Assembly (NCBI GenBank): GCA_022836615.1
Contig: MU405335.1
Coordinates: 1 to 64,000 of the forward strand
Length of the DNA stretch: 64,000 nt
Direction of reading: 5' to 3'
Source of the DNA: Annulohypoxylon bovei var. microspora
Taxonomy: Eukaryota; Ascomycota; Sordariomycetes; Xylariales; Hypoxylaceae
The position numbers were made by a program, and so were the translations under genes. Within the stretch, counting starts at the first letter, position 1. Every line of letters starts with the position of its first letter. The notes beneath the pieces were generated by a model. The model was not told the DNA's origin. It ran no database searches and saw nothing but the letters and a program-made list of their open reading frames with translations. Shown one piece after another: positions 1 to 16,000 of this stretch.

Positions 1-2529
1 AATTATTTTAATGGTAAATTATAATTATAATATTTTTATTTTTTTATTAAGTAATAATAATGATTTATAAGTTAATATTTTATTATTTTAAATTTTAAAT
101 ATTAAGATTTTTTTAAAATTATTTTAAAAAAATAAAGCTTGTTTTAATTTAAAAACGTTAACGATTTATTTAAAAAATTGTTTTTAAATGTTTTCGGCGA
201 ATTATTTAATATAATTAATTTTAAAAACCTTTTTAATTTTTTTTAATTATTATTTATTATAATGAGTTTTATTATATTATTAAAACGTTATGTGGGTTAT
301 AACTTTATTATGTTATTTTAATCGTTAATAAAAAGTGGTTTAAGAAAAATTATATGTGTAAATATGTAAAAACTTATTAATAAAATGATTTTTTTAATGG
401 TTATTATAATATTATTTTTTTTCGCATAAATATCCATAAGTTTTTTAATATTAATATTTTTATTTTTATTTTAAAAGCGGACTTTATTTTTTAAGGTAAT
501 AAAAATAAATTACACACGTATATATTTATGGCCCCAAGTAAATTAAATTAATGCGATTTAAAAATAATTAATCGGTATTATAATTAATTATGTTTTTCTT
601 TAAAAAGGATTTTTTCGGAATATTTTTTTACTTATTTTACGTGGTTAATATTCATTAAAACGATTTTATTATTCTTTAATAATTTTAATAAAATTTATAA
701 CCTTAATATATTCGAAGAAATAAATCATGGTTATGAAAAAATTAAAGTGGAAATAATTAATAATTTCTTTTAATTATAAAATAAAAATTAATTATATAAT
801 ATAATTAAAACGAAACGTATTTATTCCGAAATATAAAAAAATAAAAAATTATTAAAAAATAAAATTAATAATAATATTTTTTTTTTAATTTTTTCGATTT
901 AATTTATTATAATAATTATTTTAAAAATATATATAATTAATATAATTCCGATAATAACGGTTATAATAATAACGATAATAAGTTAATTTAACTTTGAAAA
1001 TAAATACGGTTTTTATTAAAAATTAATTATCGCACCGTTAAAAAAATTAAAAATATAAAACATAAGTTTATTATTAATAATAATAATCTTAAAATTAATT
1101 TATTATATATGTGTAATATTAAAAATTAAATAAATAACTTAAATATAAATGGTATAATTAAAATGTAAATTATTTCGTTTAAATTAAATAAAGCTAATAA
1201 AAAAGCCTTAAATAAACCGGCTTAATAATTTTTTATATTATATAATAATTAAATAATTAATATTTCTTTTTTATAATTAAGCGGTAAATGGATTTTAAGT
1301 AGGTTTTATAATAAGTTTAATTAATTATTTATAATTAATTAAAAAGGTATATAATAAATGGTTTAATGTATTAAATATATTTAAATATAATAAAATTAAT
1401 TAAATAATGATTTAATTAAAATATTTTAATAAATAATATATATATATAAATTCATATGAAATTATAATATATAATATATACGCGTATACATAAAATAATA
1501 ATAAGCAAGTAAAATTTAATAAATATTAAAGTAAATATAAGGTTATTACCATGAAAAACGGCGATAAAAAAAAAAAACAATTAATTATGGGGTGTAATAT
1601 AAAGAATATTTCCATGCATATATAATTTATATAAATAAATATATACCGATTAAATTAAAACCGGTGGTAAATATATAATAATATTTAAAATAATTACATT
1701 AACGCGTAATTAATTTAATTAATTTAATTTAATGGACCTAGTTTTATTTAAATGGGGTTAAATTAATTTAATTTAATAAAACCATCGTGAATTAAATTAA
1801 TATAATATAATATATTAATTATAAAGTTTTAATAAATATTAAATTTTATTATTAATAATTATTAAAAATTATTATTAAATTTAATAATAATATTAATAAA
1901 TATTAATAAAAAAATTTTATAACGATTATTATAATAAATGAATATATGTGGCGTTAATAAAATTTTATTTTTAAATATAATAAATATTATAATTATACAC
2001 GCAATTATTTTTATTAAATAAAATAAAATATACCATTATAATGGTAAGATTTTTTTTATTATTTATATATATATAATTATTATAATAATTATATTATTAA
2101 TTATAAAATTTAATTTAAATAAAATATGAAATTATTATATGTTTTTAAATATAAAAATAACGATAATAAAAACATTTAAATTTTATATATTATAAATAAC
2201 TTTATATATTATAAAACATATATTAAAATAAAGCTTTAAATTCAAAGAATTTATTAATATATATTATAACGTTATTAACGTTATAATTTGTAAATTATTT
2301 ATGAAAATAATTTAAATTATATAATTTAAACTTTTTAATTTCATTGTTATTTTAAATTAATGTTTTAATTATTATTAAAATTATTACTTTTATATATGTT
2401 TTTAATTAACGATAATACCCTTTTAAACACGCTTTTAAATAATTTACTTTTTTAATAAATATGTAATTTAAATTAATGATATTTTCGTAACACCTTTAAT
2501 TTAAAAGCTTTAAATTTAATATTAAACTT

Positions 2530-2649
2530 TTATTTAAATTAATAATAATTTATTTAAATTAACGATAACTTATTTAAATTAACGATAATTTATTTAACTC
2601 GATTATAACCCACTTAAATTAATTATAACCCATTTAAATTAATAATAAT
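2530..2649. repeat. 20-bp tandem repeat, six units
   Basis: Six consecutive 20-bp units with consensus TTATTTAAATTAACGATAAC run without any length change. Units differ mainly by C/T and G/A transitions: later units begin CCACTT or CCATTT, earlier ones TTATTT. A short direct repeat (ATTTTCGTAAYACCTTTAA) lies outside the array on both sides, at 2481 and 2648. The array is a decayed minisatellite. Confidence 0.8.
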
Positions 2650-3481
2650 TTTCGTAATACCTTTAAATTAAATTAAATTTTTATTTAAATAAATTAAAAA
2701 ATAATAAAGTTAAATAAATGAGCGACGATAAACTTACGGCATGAATTAAAAGATAATTTAATTTTATAAAAGTTAATAACGATAATATAAATAAAAATAA
2801 CTTTATATAAAATAAAATTATTAATATAATATAAAAGATCCTTATATTTAATACATTATAATTAATTTAATTTAATTAATCGTTTTATAAATTAATTACA
2901 TTAATTTAATTAAAATTATTCATGATTATATAATAAACCAATTACATTAAAGCCTTAATTAAATTAATATAATTATTTTAAACATTAAACTTAATGTTAT
3001 TATAATATTAAATTATTAATAATTATTTACCATTAAAAATTAATTTTATTCCTTAAATAATATTATTTTATTATTATTTTATTTAAAATTAATATAAATT
3101 GTTTTATTATTATATAATATTTAATAAAATTAAATTAATTAATAAAAACAAAGTAAGATTTAATAAATTAATATTTTTATATAAATATATATTCGTTATT
3201 AATAATTATTTAATTTAATAAAAAGCTTTTTTTAAAAATGAAATCACCATGCGTTATTAAACCTCGTGGTAAATTTATTAATGGTTTTTAAACTTTATTA
3301 ACGGTTTTATTAAATAAAATTATAAAAATACATTAACGACGTAAATTAAATTTTTTATTATATTATTTTTTATTATAATAAAAATTTTTTTAATGGGAAT
3401 TAATAAATGATAACTTTAAAAATAATGTATTAATTTTTAATTAACTTATTTAATAATATGTTTAATTAATAAAAAAAAAAA

Positions 3482-3970
3482 AGTAAACCTCGTAAAAACT
3501 TAAAAACAAATACGTTAAAACCATTAATAAAAAAACCCCGTGGTAAATCCTTTAAAACTTTATAATTAAAAAAACCTTATAAAAAATTACTTAAAAATCC
3601 TTAATTAATAATTAATAAACAAGTTAATTTAATTTTATTAACACACGAAATAATAAAAACATGGGAAAATCCTTCGCAAGTAAAAAGTTTAATTAAAGAA
3701 TAATAAATGATTAAACGACTTTAATTTACCCGTAAATTAAACTTAAAACTTTAAGAAAATAACGTATTATAATTAATTAATTTAAATAACCCATTTAATA
3801 ATACCATGGAAATTATTAAAAAAATAAAAGTTAAAAAAGAAAAATATAAGAAATAACGTTATAAAATAAATTATAAATAACATGTAAAAAAAAGGAACGT
3901 TTTAAAAATTAATAATATATAAATATTTATTAACGAATTAAGTTATTTAATATATATAAATAATTAATAT
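3482..3970 (+). pseudogene. Decayed reading frame, A-rich, unidentified
   Basis: One reading frame keeps register for about 490 bases with only TAA stops. These are at places where CAA or CAG may once have stood. It encodes a lysine- and asparagine-rich stretch. Recognisable patches include KKPRGKSFKTL near the start, THEIIKTWENPSQVKSLIKE in the middle and a basic KKRNVLKIN stretch at the end. The basic tail loosely recalls the C-terminus of fungal pogo/Fot1-type transposases, but this is only an impression and no catalytic motif is visible. The + strand here is A-rich, which fits a sense strand whose complement was deaminated. It is most likely a relic of a transposable-element protein. Confidence 0.35.
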
Positions 3971-6424
3971 AATTATATTAATTTAAAGCTTACATTAATA
4001 TATAATTATAAAACTTATAAATTAAAATTATACCACTTTAATATAAATTAAACATTTTTAAATGTATTCATTTATTTTTATATTTTAAAAAAATAATTAA
4101 CTTTATAAAAATATAAAAAATTATATCCATTTTTATTATAATAAAATCCGATATAAAATCATTAATATAATTATTATTAACGACATTAATAATAAATGGT
4201 AATAACTTAAAAGTTAAATCTTAATATAATTTATTAAAACGTTTTAATTTTTATTTTTTATAAAGTTTTTTATTAATGTTATTTTTAAATTTTAATTCGT
4301 TTAAATATTTTTTATTAAAAAAATATATTACTCGCTTTTTAAAAATAAAGTAATATTAACGTTTATTATTATTACGAATAAATATAAATCGCTTTTTATT
4401 TTAAAAATTAAATTAACTTTTTTTTTTAAAAAAATAAACTTAAGAAAATAATTAAATAAAATTAATAATTAATTTTAAAATTTCATTCAATTTCTTTAAT
4501 TAATAAACGAAGATTTTAATAAATTTACGTTTAAATTTAAAGATTTATAATGTTATGTTATTTAATAAAAACTAAGCGAAATGTGTGAAAAAAAATTTAT
4601 ATTTAATATTATAAAATGGTTAATATATGTAATTATAATATAAAGCTTTTTATTTAAAAAAATATTAAAGTTATAAATAAAATATATGAATTATTAATTT
4701 ATATTTACTTTTTTATCGTTTAAAAATAATAATAAGTTTTTTAAAATTAAACATTTTATAAATATTAAAATAAAGAAATATAATATTATTTATTTCGTTT
4801 ATTTTAAAGAAAATTATTAAATTAAATAAATATTAACTTATTTTATTATTAATAAATTAAAAGTTTTCAACCTTAAGAATTATATATGTTTATTTAATAA
4901 TATAATAAATTTATAAAATTCGATAATTTTCATTACGAATATAAGTAATTTCGTGGGATAATTTCGATAATATACGTCGTTTAAATAATAAAATAAAATA
5001 AATATTAATCGAAACTTATAAAAAGGGTAAATAACCGTAAAAAAATACCTAATGGTTAAAATTAATGATAATAAAATAAAGTTTTATAATACATTAATAT
5101 TAAAGAATTAATTTTCGATATTATTTAATTTACCATTAAAATTTAATTAAATGTGAAAATAATATATTTTTTTACGAAAAATTTTATTAATAAAACGTAT
5201 AATTATTAATGCGATAAAATTAAAAAATATAATTAAATAAACATATAACGTATTTTTAATAATGTGAGTTCCATTAATTACATTTTCGCTTTATAACCAA
5301 GCATTATTAATTATAATGTAACAAGTGTAATATATTAAATTATAATTAACATTATTATTATTTAAAATAAAAAAACGTAATAACGTTTCATAAGAATTAA
5401 GGTAAATAAAATGGTAAATATTAACGTTAAAAAAAAACATTATTTAAAAGATTTATAAAAATTAATATAAGCGGTTTAAATGTTTGTTTTAATTTTATAT
5501 TAAATAAAATTAAATTATTAATTATAATGAAAATAATAATTTAATTATAAAAAATTATAATATGAAATTAAAATTAAAGTTAATTTAAAATAAAAAATTA
5601 ATAACTTTGAAATGAATTTAATTAATTAAAACGTATGGAAGTTAAAAGGATTTATATATAAATATAATATTATATAAAGGTTAAGTGGTAGGGCATTAAA
5701 AATATTTTAAATTATATGAAAATTTAAATGTAAAAAAAAATACCTTTAATACGCGGGGGTGGTTAATATTATAAATTTAATATTATTTTTTAACATTACT
5801 TTATAAAAGCGTTATTATTCGGGTTATACCCCGTTATAAAATCACCCCACCAAATTCGAAAACCTAGGCTTTTTATTATTCACTTTATTATAATTTCACG
5901 AATACGCTTCCGAATGGTATATAATTAACATTATTAAAATGTTAAACTTTAATTACATCGAATAAAATTAATTACATTTAATTTAATTAAATATTACGAA
6001 AGTTATAAGCGTTTAAAGTTTAAAAGTAATTATAACGTTTATTACAATGGGTTTTTAAACACCATTTACTTAATTAAACATTTAACCTATAAATAATAAT
6101 TTAATTTTTATATTTTTTTTATATATATTTTTTAATATTTTAACGAATAATACGAATATAAAGTTCGAAGCAAATTTATTCGATTTAAAATTTAATTTTA
6201 ATTTTTATAAAAAAGCTTTTAAAATTTTATCGATTTAATTCGCAAAGATATTAAAAAAAGTATATATAAAAATCATACATTATAAAAGAATTAATATATC
6301 TCGCTTAATTTTTCCCCGATTTTAATGCAACCAATTCCATTTATTGCAAAACGTTTTTAATTATCGAATGAAAATATTTATACAATGGTAACCATAATGG
6401 TGGTAAAGTTATTGGAAAATGGAA

Positions 6425-6530
6425 ATTGAAAAACTTAAGTTTCCGGATTTTAAAAATAAAAATTACCCGGAATCACGTGACATAACCCGGATAATAAAAA
6501 GGACATAACCCGGTTACCCGGATAAAAACG
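6425..6530. repeat. GC island with repeated CCGG, possible LTR end
   Basis: A short island richer in G and C than its surroundings holds several CCGG/CCCGG motifs (TTACCCGG, ATAACCCGG twice, TTTCCGG) and one CACGTGAC. Words like these occur in long terminal repeats of fungal retrotransposons, so this may be the less-decayed end of an LTR. I saw no partner copy in the window. Confidence 0.3.
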
Positions 6531-9500
6531 TTTTATTTTATTACTTTAATTTAATAATATTTCCATTGGATTTTAAACCGGTTTTTTTAATTAATTAAAA
6601 TTTTTATTAATAAACACGGGTTAATTTAAAAGACTTTATTATTTATATAAATTCGTATACATTTCATTATATTAATTTATTTTATATATATATTTATTTA
6701 TAAATTTAAATAACTTTATTAATATTTAATATAAAAAAAATAATTTATATTATTCGATAAATAATTTAAAGGCGTATCGAACGAATTAAGTTACATTATT
6801 AACGGACGATTATTAATAAAAATATATTAAAATACATATAAAATATTAATATTAAAACGTTTCGAAGGTATTATGTGGGATTAATTCGTTATAACGACAT
6901 TAAAAATTACGATATAATAATTTTTTACGTACGAAATATAACGTACATTTTATTAAAACTTATATGTATAAAAACGCTTAATTAAAAATTATATAATAAT
7001 ATAAATTTAATAATTTAAAACGTATTAAAAAAAAAGTTATTTAATATTAATTTTTAATGGCTTTTAATGGTTACGTGGTTTATTAATATAATTATTAATT
7101 AAATTAAAATTAAAATTACGTAAAATTAATTTAAAATTAATTTAAAATTAATTTTAATTAAAATATTAATTTAAATTTATATTTAAATTAAATCGAAATT
7201 AAATTTTAAAATATTAAAGTTTTTTAAATTTAATGGTTTTAACATGCCATTTTTTTCGGATTTAAGCTTTTTTAAAGGTAATTAAAATTATAAACTTAAT
7301 AATTTAATATAATTATTAAATAATTAATTTTATAATTATAAAATTCCTTTTATTAAATTTATTAACGCCGCTTTTTATATGTTATTTTATTTTATTTTTT
7401 TAATTATATTTTTAATTTATTTTTTCGTTTTATTTTTATTAAATTACCACCGTATAATTAACTTAATATTATAAGTAAATTTATTTTAAAAAATTATTAA
7501 AATATTTATTTTAACTTTAATTAATAAAGTTATTAATAATGTTTTATTACGTTATAAATTTTTTAATATATTATAAAAAATAAATAATTATAATTTCTTA
7601 TTTTTAAACTTATTATAATAAACTTAATTATGACGAAAAAGTGTTTTTACCGCTTTTACTTTTTAAAAATAAAACCTTTTTAAATTATAAAATTTAAAAA
7701 GCTTTATAATTTAAAAAACGAAAATAATTTAACTTTTATAAAAAATTTTTATTTAATTAAAAACATCATGAAAAAATCGATTATTTAATAATAACCCATT
7801 TTAATACTTTTTAACGTATTATATTTATTAAAAAACCTCGTTTTTTTTTTTTAAAAAATTACTTCCGAGTTTTTTATTATATTTACATGGTTAAAGTCCT
7901 TTAATTTAAATTAAAGTAAAATGGTGAATAAATAATTAATTAAAATAAGTTCATTATTAAAGAATTTTACATAGTTACCATTTAATAAATTTAAAGAAAC
8001 CCCGGTAAATTAAGAAAACTTTACGTTAAAATCTTTATTTTTTATTATTAAAACGTTATATAACGACGATATATTCGAAATGAATAATAATATTAAATTT
8101 ATTAAAACGTAAATAATTTTAAAAAATTACCGTAATATTATTTCTTAATTTACATTTCAAGTTTTAAGGTTTAAAGAAAATAATATTTTTTTTTAAAAAA
8201 AACTTTACGATATATTAAATAATATTATAAAAGTTTTTAAATATATTAAATTTTTGTATTTATACCTTTTACCGCCACGTATAAAATTTAATTATATATG
8301 TTCATTTATATAAAATTATTAATAAAAATATTTAAAAAAAAAATAAAAACAAAGTTAAATTAAATAAAAAATAAAGTAATTTATTAAATGTAATGGATAT
8401 AAAAGGTATAAAAGTTACGGATAAAAAAGAAAAAAAAGATAAAAGTAATAATAAAATAAAAATTCTTTTTATAAAAAATAATGTTTAAAAAATTTTTAAA
8501 ACGATTTTATTAAATATTATTATATATTTTAAAAAAAGTATAAAATATAAGTACATTAATAATTTATTTATTAATTATTAAATTATTTTTATAACGTTTA
8601 ACTTATTATTAAAACTTTTTACTTTAATATTTAACACATTTTTTAAATATTTATATATTTTTTTATAAAATTATTTAATTATTAAATTAATAACGGTTTA
8701 AATTAACGATATATTTAATTACTTTTTTTTTATATTTAAATATAAAAGTTATAACATTACTTAAATTAATACCTTATAAATAATTACGAATTAATATATA
8801 ATAAAGTATATTATTTATTTTAATATAATTAAGAAATTTAATAACTTAATGGTATAATTAAATTAATTTATTTTAATTATTATTACTTTTAATATTATTA
8901 TAAATGGTTTTAAAATGCGGTTTTATATATTATAACGAAAATATAAAAAAAGTTATAAAAGGTTTATCGTTTATTTAATTAATGATTTTTTCCTTCGGAA
9001 AAAAAAAGATTATTTAAATTTATATATATATATTTTTAATATTTTTTAATAAGCGATAAATAAACGAATATTATTTATAAATTTTATTAAAAATAAATAT
9101 AATAATTTAAATTAAACGGAAATAATAAATATAAAATTAATAATGTCGAAATATATATTAAATATAAAGCATGTGGTAAATATAAATTATATAATAATAA
9201 ATAAAACGTTATTATTTTACCGTCCATTAAAAAATAAAAAGTTTATTTTTTAAAAAACTTTAATAAATTCATTAAATTAAATATAAAAATTAATAAAAAA
9301 AAATAAAAAAAAAAATTAACGTGGGTTTTATAAAAGTTAATTTTAATTTATTTTAAATAAATTATTTAATTTTTATTACCATTAATAATTAATTCTTTTA
9401 TTTTTTTTTTCATTTAAAAAAATATTAATTAATGGGATTTTTTAACACGCATTACACATTTACGCATTAAGCCACTTTAAGGGTAATTAATTAAATACAT

Positions 9501-9828
9501 CGTTTTAAGGTAAATTTTTTTAATTAATTAAATAATAAATCTTAATTTTCGAAGTGGCCCGTTCGCGAAAAAGTGGTTTTCGATAAAATTTAATTTTTTA
9601 AAAACGAAAAGTTTATTAAAAGCTGGTTCTTACGCACGGACCAAATGAGCGGACAAAAATAATTACTTAAAATAATTACGTAATTAATTTAATACACGTA
9701 AAAAAAACCCTTAATTTAAGTGATTAAATAACCTTTGAAAAAGTGATTAAAGCGTTAAAAAAGTAATTACGGGTAATTACAAGTGGCTGAATAAATAACA
9801 AAACAAGTGGTTCGTTAAAAAAGTTTAA

Positions 9829-10040
9829 CGGGTGGTTACACGGGTGGCTTAAAGGGTGGTTAAACGGGAAAGTTAAATAAGGGGTGGCTTAACGGGGGTT
9901 ATACGGGTGGTTCAACGGGTGGTTAAATCGGGGGTTAAACCGGTGGGAAGCCCGGCGGATGGCTTAAAGGTTCGATAAGGGGTGGCTTAAGGGGTGGCTT
10001 AAAGGGTGGCTTAAAGGGTGGCTCAAAGGGAGCTGGTGGT
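9829..10040. repeat. G-rich minisatellite, about 12-bp unit
   Basis: About sixteen imperfect units of roughly 12 bp with consensus GGGTGGYTTAAA (variants GGGTGGTTAAAC and GGGGTGGCTTAA) lie head to tail. The + strand has runs of G and few C. The minus strand therefore carries CCACCC, which keeps many CpA dinucleotides that RIP normally destroys. This makes the array the most GC-rich part of the AT-rich block. The regular G-runs could fold as G-quadruplexes on the + strand. A looser version of the motif (AAGTGGCTGA, AAGTGGTTCG) starts about 50 bases upstream. Confidence 0.8.
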
Positions 10041-13000
10041 GAATAATTTCGTTTTATGAAAAAAGAAATAAAAGTAAAAGATCGGGGAATCGAACCATTA
10101 ACCCCCGGTTAAATTCAAAATATTATACCACCCGAATAAGTGGCTTCGTGTTAAAAATAATTAAATATATCTTTATTTTTTAACTTGTATTAAAGCCGTT
10201 TACCTTTAATAAAAAAGCGTTTTTAAAGTTATAATTTAAAAAAAACCGATTAAAAAAAATAAATAAATAAATATAATATAACTTTATATTATTTTAATAA
10301 TTATTTTTATTTTAAATTAAAGTTTTTTTACATTAATTACATATATTTAAAAATTAATTTACAAAAATCGATATTAAACTTATATTATTAAATAATTATT
10401 ATTTATTAATATATATTTATAACGTTATTTATAAATAATAAAATCGAAAAAATTTACTTTATTTTATTATTTAATAATAAATTTAAATTAATAAATAATA
10501 TTTATTAAAATTTAATGTTTATAATTATTTATATACATGATTATAAATTTAATTTTTTTTTTTTAATATTTATAATTTTTTTTTTAATTAATTTATTAAT
10601 TTTATTAATTATAATATTATTTTCATTATTTACTTTAATAATTTTAATTTAAAATATTAAAACATTATAATTATATTTTAAGTTTAATTTTAACGTTTTT
10701 TTTATATCGTTAATTTTTTTAATTAAAAGGTAAAAAAAAAAAACTTAATTTATTAAATATAATAATTTTATTTTTATTTTCATAATTATTACATAAATTT
10801 CATCCACTTTCACCCATTTTAATGCCATTTAATTTATTTATAATTCTTAATTAATTATTAATATTTATATTTTTTTTAATATAAAATGTAAATATTAATA
10901 AAATAAAGTTATTTATATAATAAAAAATCTTAAATTATAAGCTTTTAAAATATTATTTTAAAATAATTTTAATATTAATTAAAGTTAATAAACATTTTTA
11001 ATTACATTATTATTAATAATTTAAAAATAAATTAAACGAAAAGTTATATTTTATAATTTATAATAATTAATTATAATTATATTAAAATATATAATATATA
11101 AATTAAAAATTTAAAATTTATTTTTATATAAAATGGTTAAATTAATTATTTTTTTATAAGTTATATTTTTTTTTTTATAAACTTTATTTTTTAACTTAAA
11201 TATTAAAACATTAAAACTTATATTTAATTATAATTTTTTCATTAAACTTTAATATTTCTTTAATTAAAACGAAAAACCACCATTAAATTTTTTAAAAAAA
11301 AACTTATATTTTTTTTATATATTCATTTTTTTTAATAATTTTATAATAAAAAAACACGAATAAACATTAAATAAAAAAAAATAAACTTAAAAAAAATTAA
11401 CACGTATATTATGTAAATAAAATTATTAAATAATTTAAATAAAAATATATTAATTATGTGAAATATAAATTAAACATTTTATTAAAACGTTTTTTTTTAT
11501 ATATCGTTATATTAAATAAAAACATATAAATAATTATAAAAACATTTTCATTATAAAATTTTTTATTATAATATAAAAACATTAATTTTTTTAAAAAAAC
11601 ATTAATTAAAATTAACTTATAAACTTAAATAATATAATTAATAAAAAAAAAAAAAACTTTAATTATATTTTAAAATGATTTAAAATCGTTGATTTTTATA
11701 TAATAAAATATTTCCGTAACGCCACATATAACTTAAAAGATTAACCTTAAACTTTAATTACTTGTAAAATATATTATTAAGTAAAATTTTAATAAAAATA
11801 ATAACGTTATAATAATATTATTTATAAATAAAGAAATTTATTTAAAACCAAGTAAATTCTTTATTTCATTTTTATTTAAAAAAAAATAACATAAATTTAA
11901 ATAAATTAATTAAATACTTAATAATTTAAAACCATTAACATGATTAAACGCATTATAATATAAAAATAAAAAAAAATGAAATTATAAACGATTTTAACGA
12001 TAAACCTTTATTATTAATTAAATAATGCATGCTTTTATAAAAATATAACGGTGTGTAAATTATTTTCTTAATTTATTTAATTAAAATGTTTTTTCATTAT
12101 ATTATATAATGTTAATAAATAAAATACATAAATACATACATAATTATAAATAAGAAAAAATTTTTAAATCGTTATTTTAATAATATTATATTCATAAATT
12201 TTAATAATAATTTAAATTTAAGCATAATTTTTTTAATTCGTTAAAATTTATATTAATAAATTATTTTTATATATATATTATAACATTAAAGAAAAAAATC
12301 ACAATTATAATTAATAATTTATATAATAAAAGTTAACATTAATATTAAAAATAAAAAAAACATTTTTTAAAAACATTATAATATTATTTAAAAATTTCCA
12401 TTAAAGGATTTAAATAATTATTATTCGTAATATTATCATTAAAATTAAAATTAAAAAATAATAATAATAAAAGTACGTGTAAATTTAAATTATTAAATTA
12501 AATAAATTTTATTAACTTAAATTCCTTTTCATTTATATTAATATTATTATTATTATTATCGTTTTTTTTTTTATTAATTAAACATATCATTCGCTTTTTT
12601 TTAATAAAATACTTTTAATAACACCTTTTTTCATTAATTTCGCTTTAAAAACGCTTTTTATTAACTTTAATAAATAATAATAATATTTTTATAACTTAAA
12701 TAATTAAATTAATATATTTTATTATAATTTTTAAATTAACATTAAGAATTATTAACTTTTATATTAAAAGTTTAAATAAATTATACTTAATTTAAAAAAT
12801 ATAAAACATATTATTTTAAAATATAAATTAAATAAAACATATAAATAAAAATTTACGAAAAACATCGTAAAAGTTATATAATTTCCAATTATAATATAAT
12901 ATACATTATTTAAAGAAATAATATAACTATAAATAAAAAATATATAATATTAATTTATATTTATTATTAATATATTTTAAAAACATAAATAATTCCGTTT

Positions 13001-16000
13001 AATTAAACATATAATAAACATTAAAATAAAATAACATTTTATTAATTAAATCGTTTAACGTTATTTAAATAAATAAATCAAAAGAATATTACATTATATT
13101 ATTTATAAAAAACCAATTTTTTATAAAATAAAAAATAATATAAACTTATTAATTTCCGTAAAATACTTATATAATACGGTAATATTCGTTGCATATAATA
13201 ATAACTTCGTTATTAAGCCGTAATAAAATTTAAACCTTATACCATAAAACGAAAAAAATTTCGATATTTTTTTAAATTTTAAATAAACCATTATAAAAAA
13301 ATATTTAATTATTAAAGTTTAACATAATAAAGTATTAAATTATTATATAATTAATAATCATTTAATTTAATAAATTATATTAAGTTTATAATTTAAATAC
13401 GTAAAAATAAAAAAATAATAAAATTTCTTATAAAAAATACAATTAAAAAGATAAATAATAAGAAAAATATTTACATTAAAATTTTCCATTAAATATAAAT
13501 AATTTGCTTTATTTTCATTATAAAGCCATTTATTTCCAATTAATATATAATAAATAAAATACATTAAATTATAATTAATTTTATTATTATTTAAAATAAA
13601 AAAATAAAATAATAAAAAATAATTTTAAAAATATTTAAGATGGAAAATATTAATATTTAACATTATAATTTATATTATAATGTTAATATTTATAAAATGA
13701 GGTGATATAAAAAACGTAATTAATGATAAAAATAATGCTTTAAATTATATAATATTTAATAATTTAATTTAATTATAATAATAATAAAAAATTAATAATG
13801 TTATAAATAATAAAAAATATATAAAAAAGGTGGTTATAATTAAAATAAAGTAATTAAAAATAAGAAAATAATATCCTTAATACGAAAAGTTTAATTAATT
13901 AACCTTTATAAATTAAAATATATATATACTATGTGGCGTGTTTTTTTTTAATGGTTAAATTATTTAAGTTATAACGGTAATCCATTAAAATATAATGGAT
14001 ATATTATTATTAAGTTTAAATTTTAATTTAAAATTAATATAATGTTTATTTATTACTTTTTTTAATTACGCATTAGGTAAAAAACGTGGTTAATATATAA
14101 AATAATAATCGTTTTTTTTTTATTTTTAATTATAATAAATACAATGATTTTCCTTACCAAATCTTTTTTTTTTTAAGAAATTATTTTATAATTTAAACAT
14201 TTTCTTTAAATTAATTAATAAATTTATTAACTTTATGTCTTTGTAATTATACTTTTTTTTAAGCTTTTTTTATATTTTTTTAATAAATATTTAATTAATT
14301 TTTATACTATTTTAAGCCACCATAAAAGAATTTATTAAATATTAACTTTAATTCTTTATTTTTAATTATATATCGTTTAAAATAAGCTTTTAACTTAAAA
14401 TAACTTTATATATATAATAACCTTTAATCTTTTATACGTTTTAACAAATATTTTATTAATTATTTATCGTAAATACATTACATTTTTAATGTAAAAAAAT
14501 TATTAAAATTATACTTATATAATAAAACGTTTAAATTTTTTATTAATTATTATAATCTTAAATTGCTTTTAATACTTTGGTTATAATTTAACACTTTAAT
14601 ATTTTTAAAATTATTTTATATTTCATTAATTTAATTAATAATAATATAATTTATACTTAAATAATACTTAATTTAATAAATATTTTAATTTTTAATAAAC
14701 TCAACGATTTTTTATCGTAAAATATTTTTATATATAACATATAACGCAATTTAATCCGGTATTAAATTTTTATTAAACTTATTTATATTAATAAAAAATT
14801 TAAAATATATTTAAATAATTATATTAATTTAAGTTTAAAAAATATTTAAATTTAATGAACTTATAATTTAATAATATACGACTTTTTAAAATAATTATTT
14901 TTACCATTATTCGATTTTCTTATTTTATTTATTAATCCTTCATTTATATAAATCTTAAAACACATAATTTTACATTTAATTATAATTTATATTATCCGCA
15001 TTTTTTACAATTATAATTAATTTATTATATATAATAAATTAAAAATACGTTATCGTTATAAACGAAATTTTAACACCATGATTTATTTAAGTAAACCATA
15101 ATTAAAACTTTAACATTTTAATAGTAAATAAATATTAATTTAACACGTTTATAAAAAGAAAATTAAATTTATTAATATTATACCATAAAATCTTATAAAA
15201 ATACACATTAATGTAAATATAAATTTTAAATTTAATAAAATAAAACTTTATATAACCATTTATAAACCATATATAATTAAAATTTAAAATTATAAACTTT
15301 TTACTTTTCCATTTTTCGTGATTTAATTAATTATTATAACATTATCGTATAACATTTAAATATCGTTAATAATATATATTATATAATTCATTTTTTATAA
15401 TAAAAATATATATATAATTATAAATATATTTTTAAATATTATTTTTCTTTAATTCTTTAAAAACATTTAATATTTATTTATAATTTTTAATAAATTAATT
15501 TACTTCCATCATATTACGTAATCGTTAATTTAAATCATTAATTCGTTTTTTATACCATTTTCCATTTAAATTTAAATAAAAAAAACATAATTAATCATTA
15601 ATTTATATTTATATTATAAATAAATTAAAATTAAATCGTCGTAATAATCTTTTTTATAAAAGTATTTTCGCATAATATTTATAAATTTAAAGGTATAATT
15701 AATTTTTTTATAATAAATTATTTTCCATTTTTTTAATTTACGTTTTAAAAATCGTTTTAATATATTAATTTTAAATTATTTTTCATTTAAATAACTAATA
15801 ATATAAAAATATAATAACCCCACTTAAAAAAGTTAATGAATTTCCGCTTTAATAACATTAATATTAAATTTATTTTTACGAAAACCCCATTTTTAAAATT
15901 ATTATTAAAAGGTTTATAAATTAACGTTAAAGTTATATTTAATTTAAAAAAACTCGTAAATTTCCTTTTAAAAATTACTTTCTTTTAATTATAAACAAAT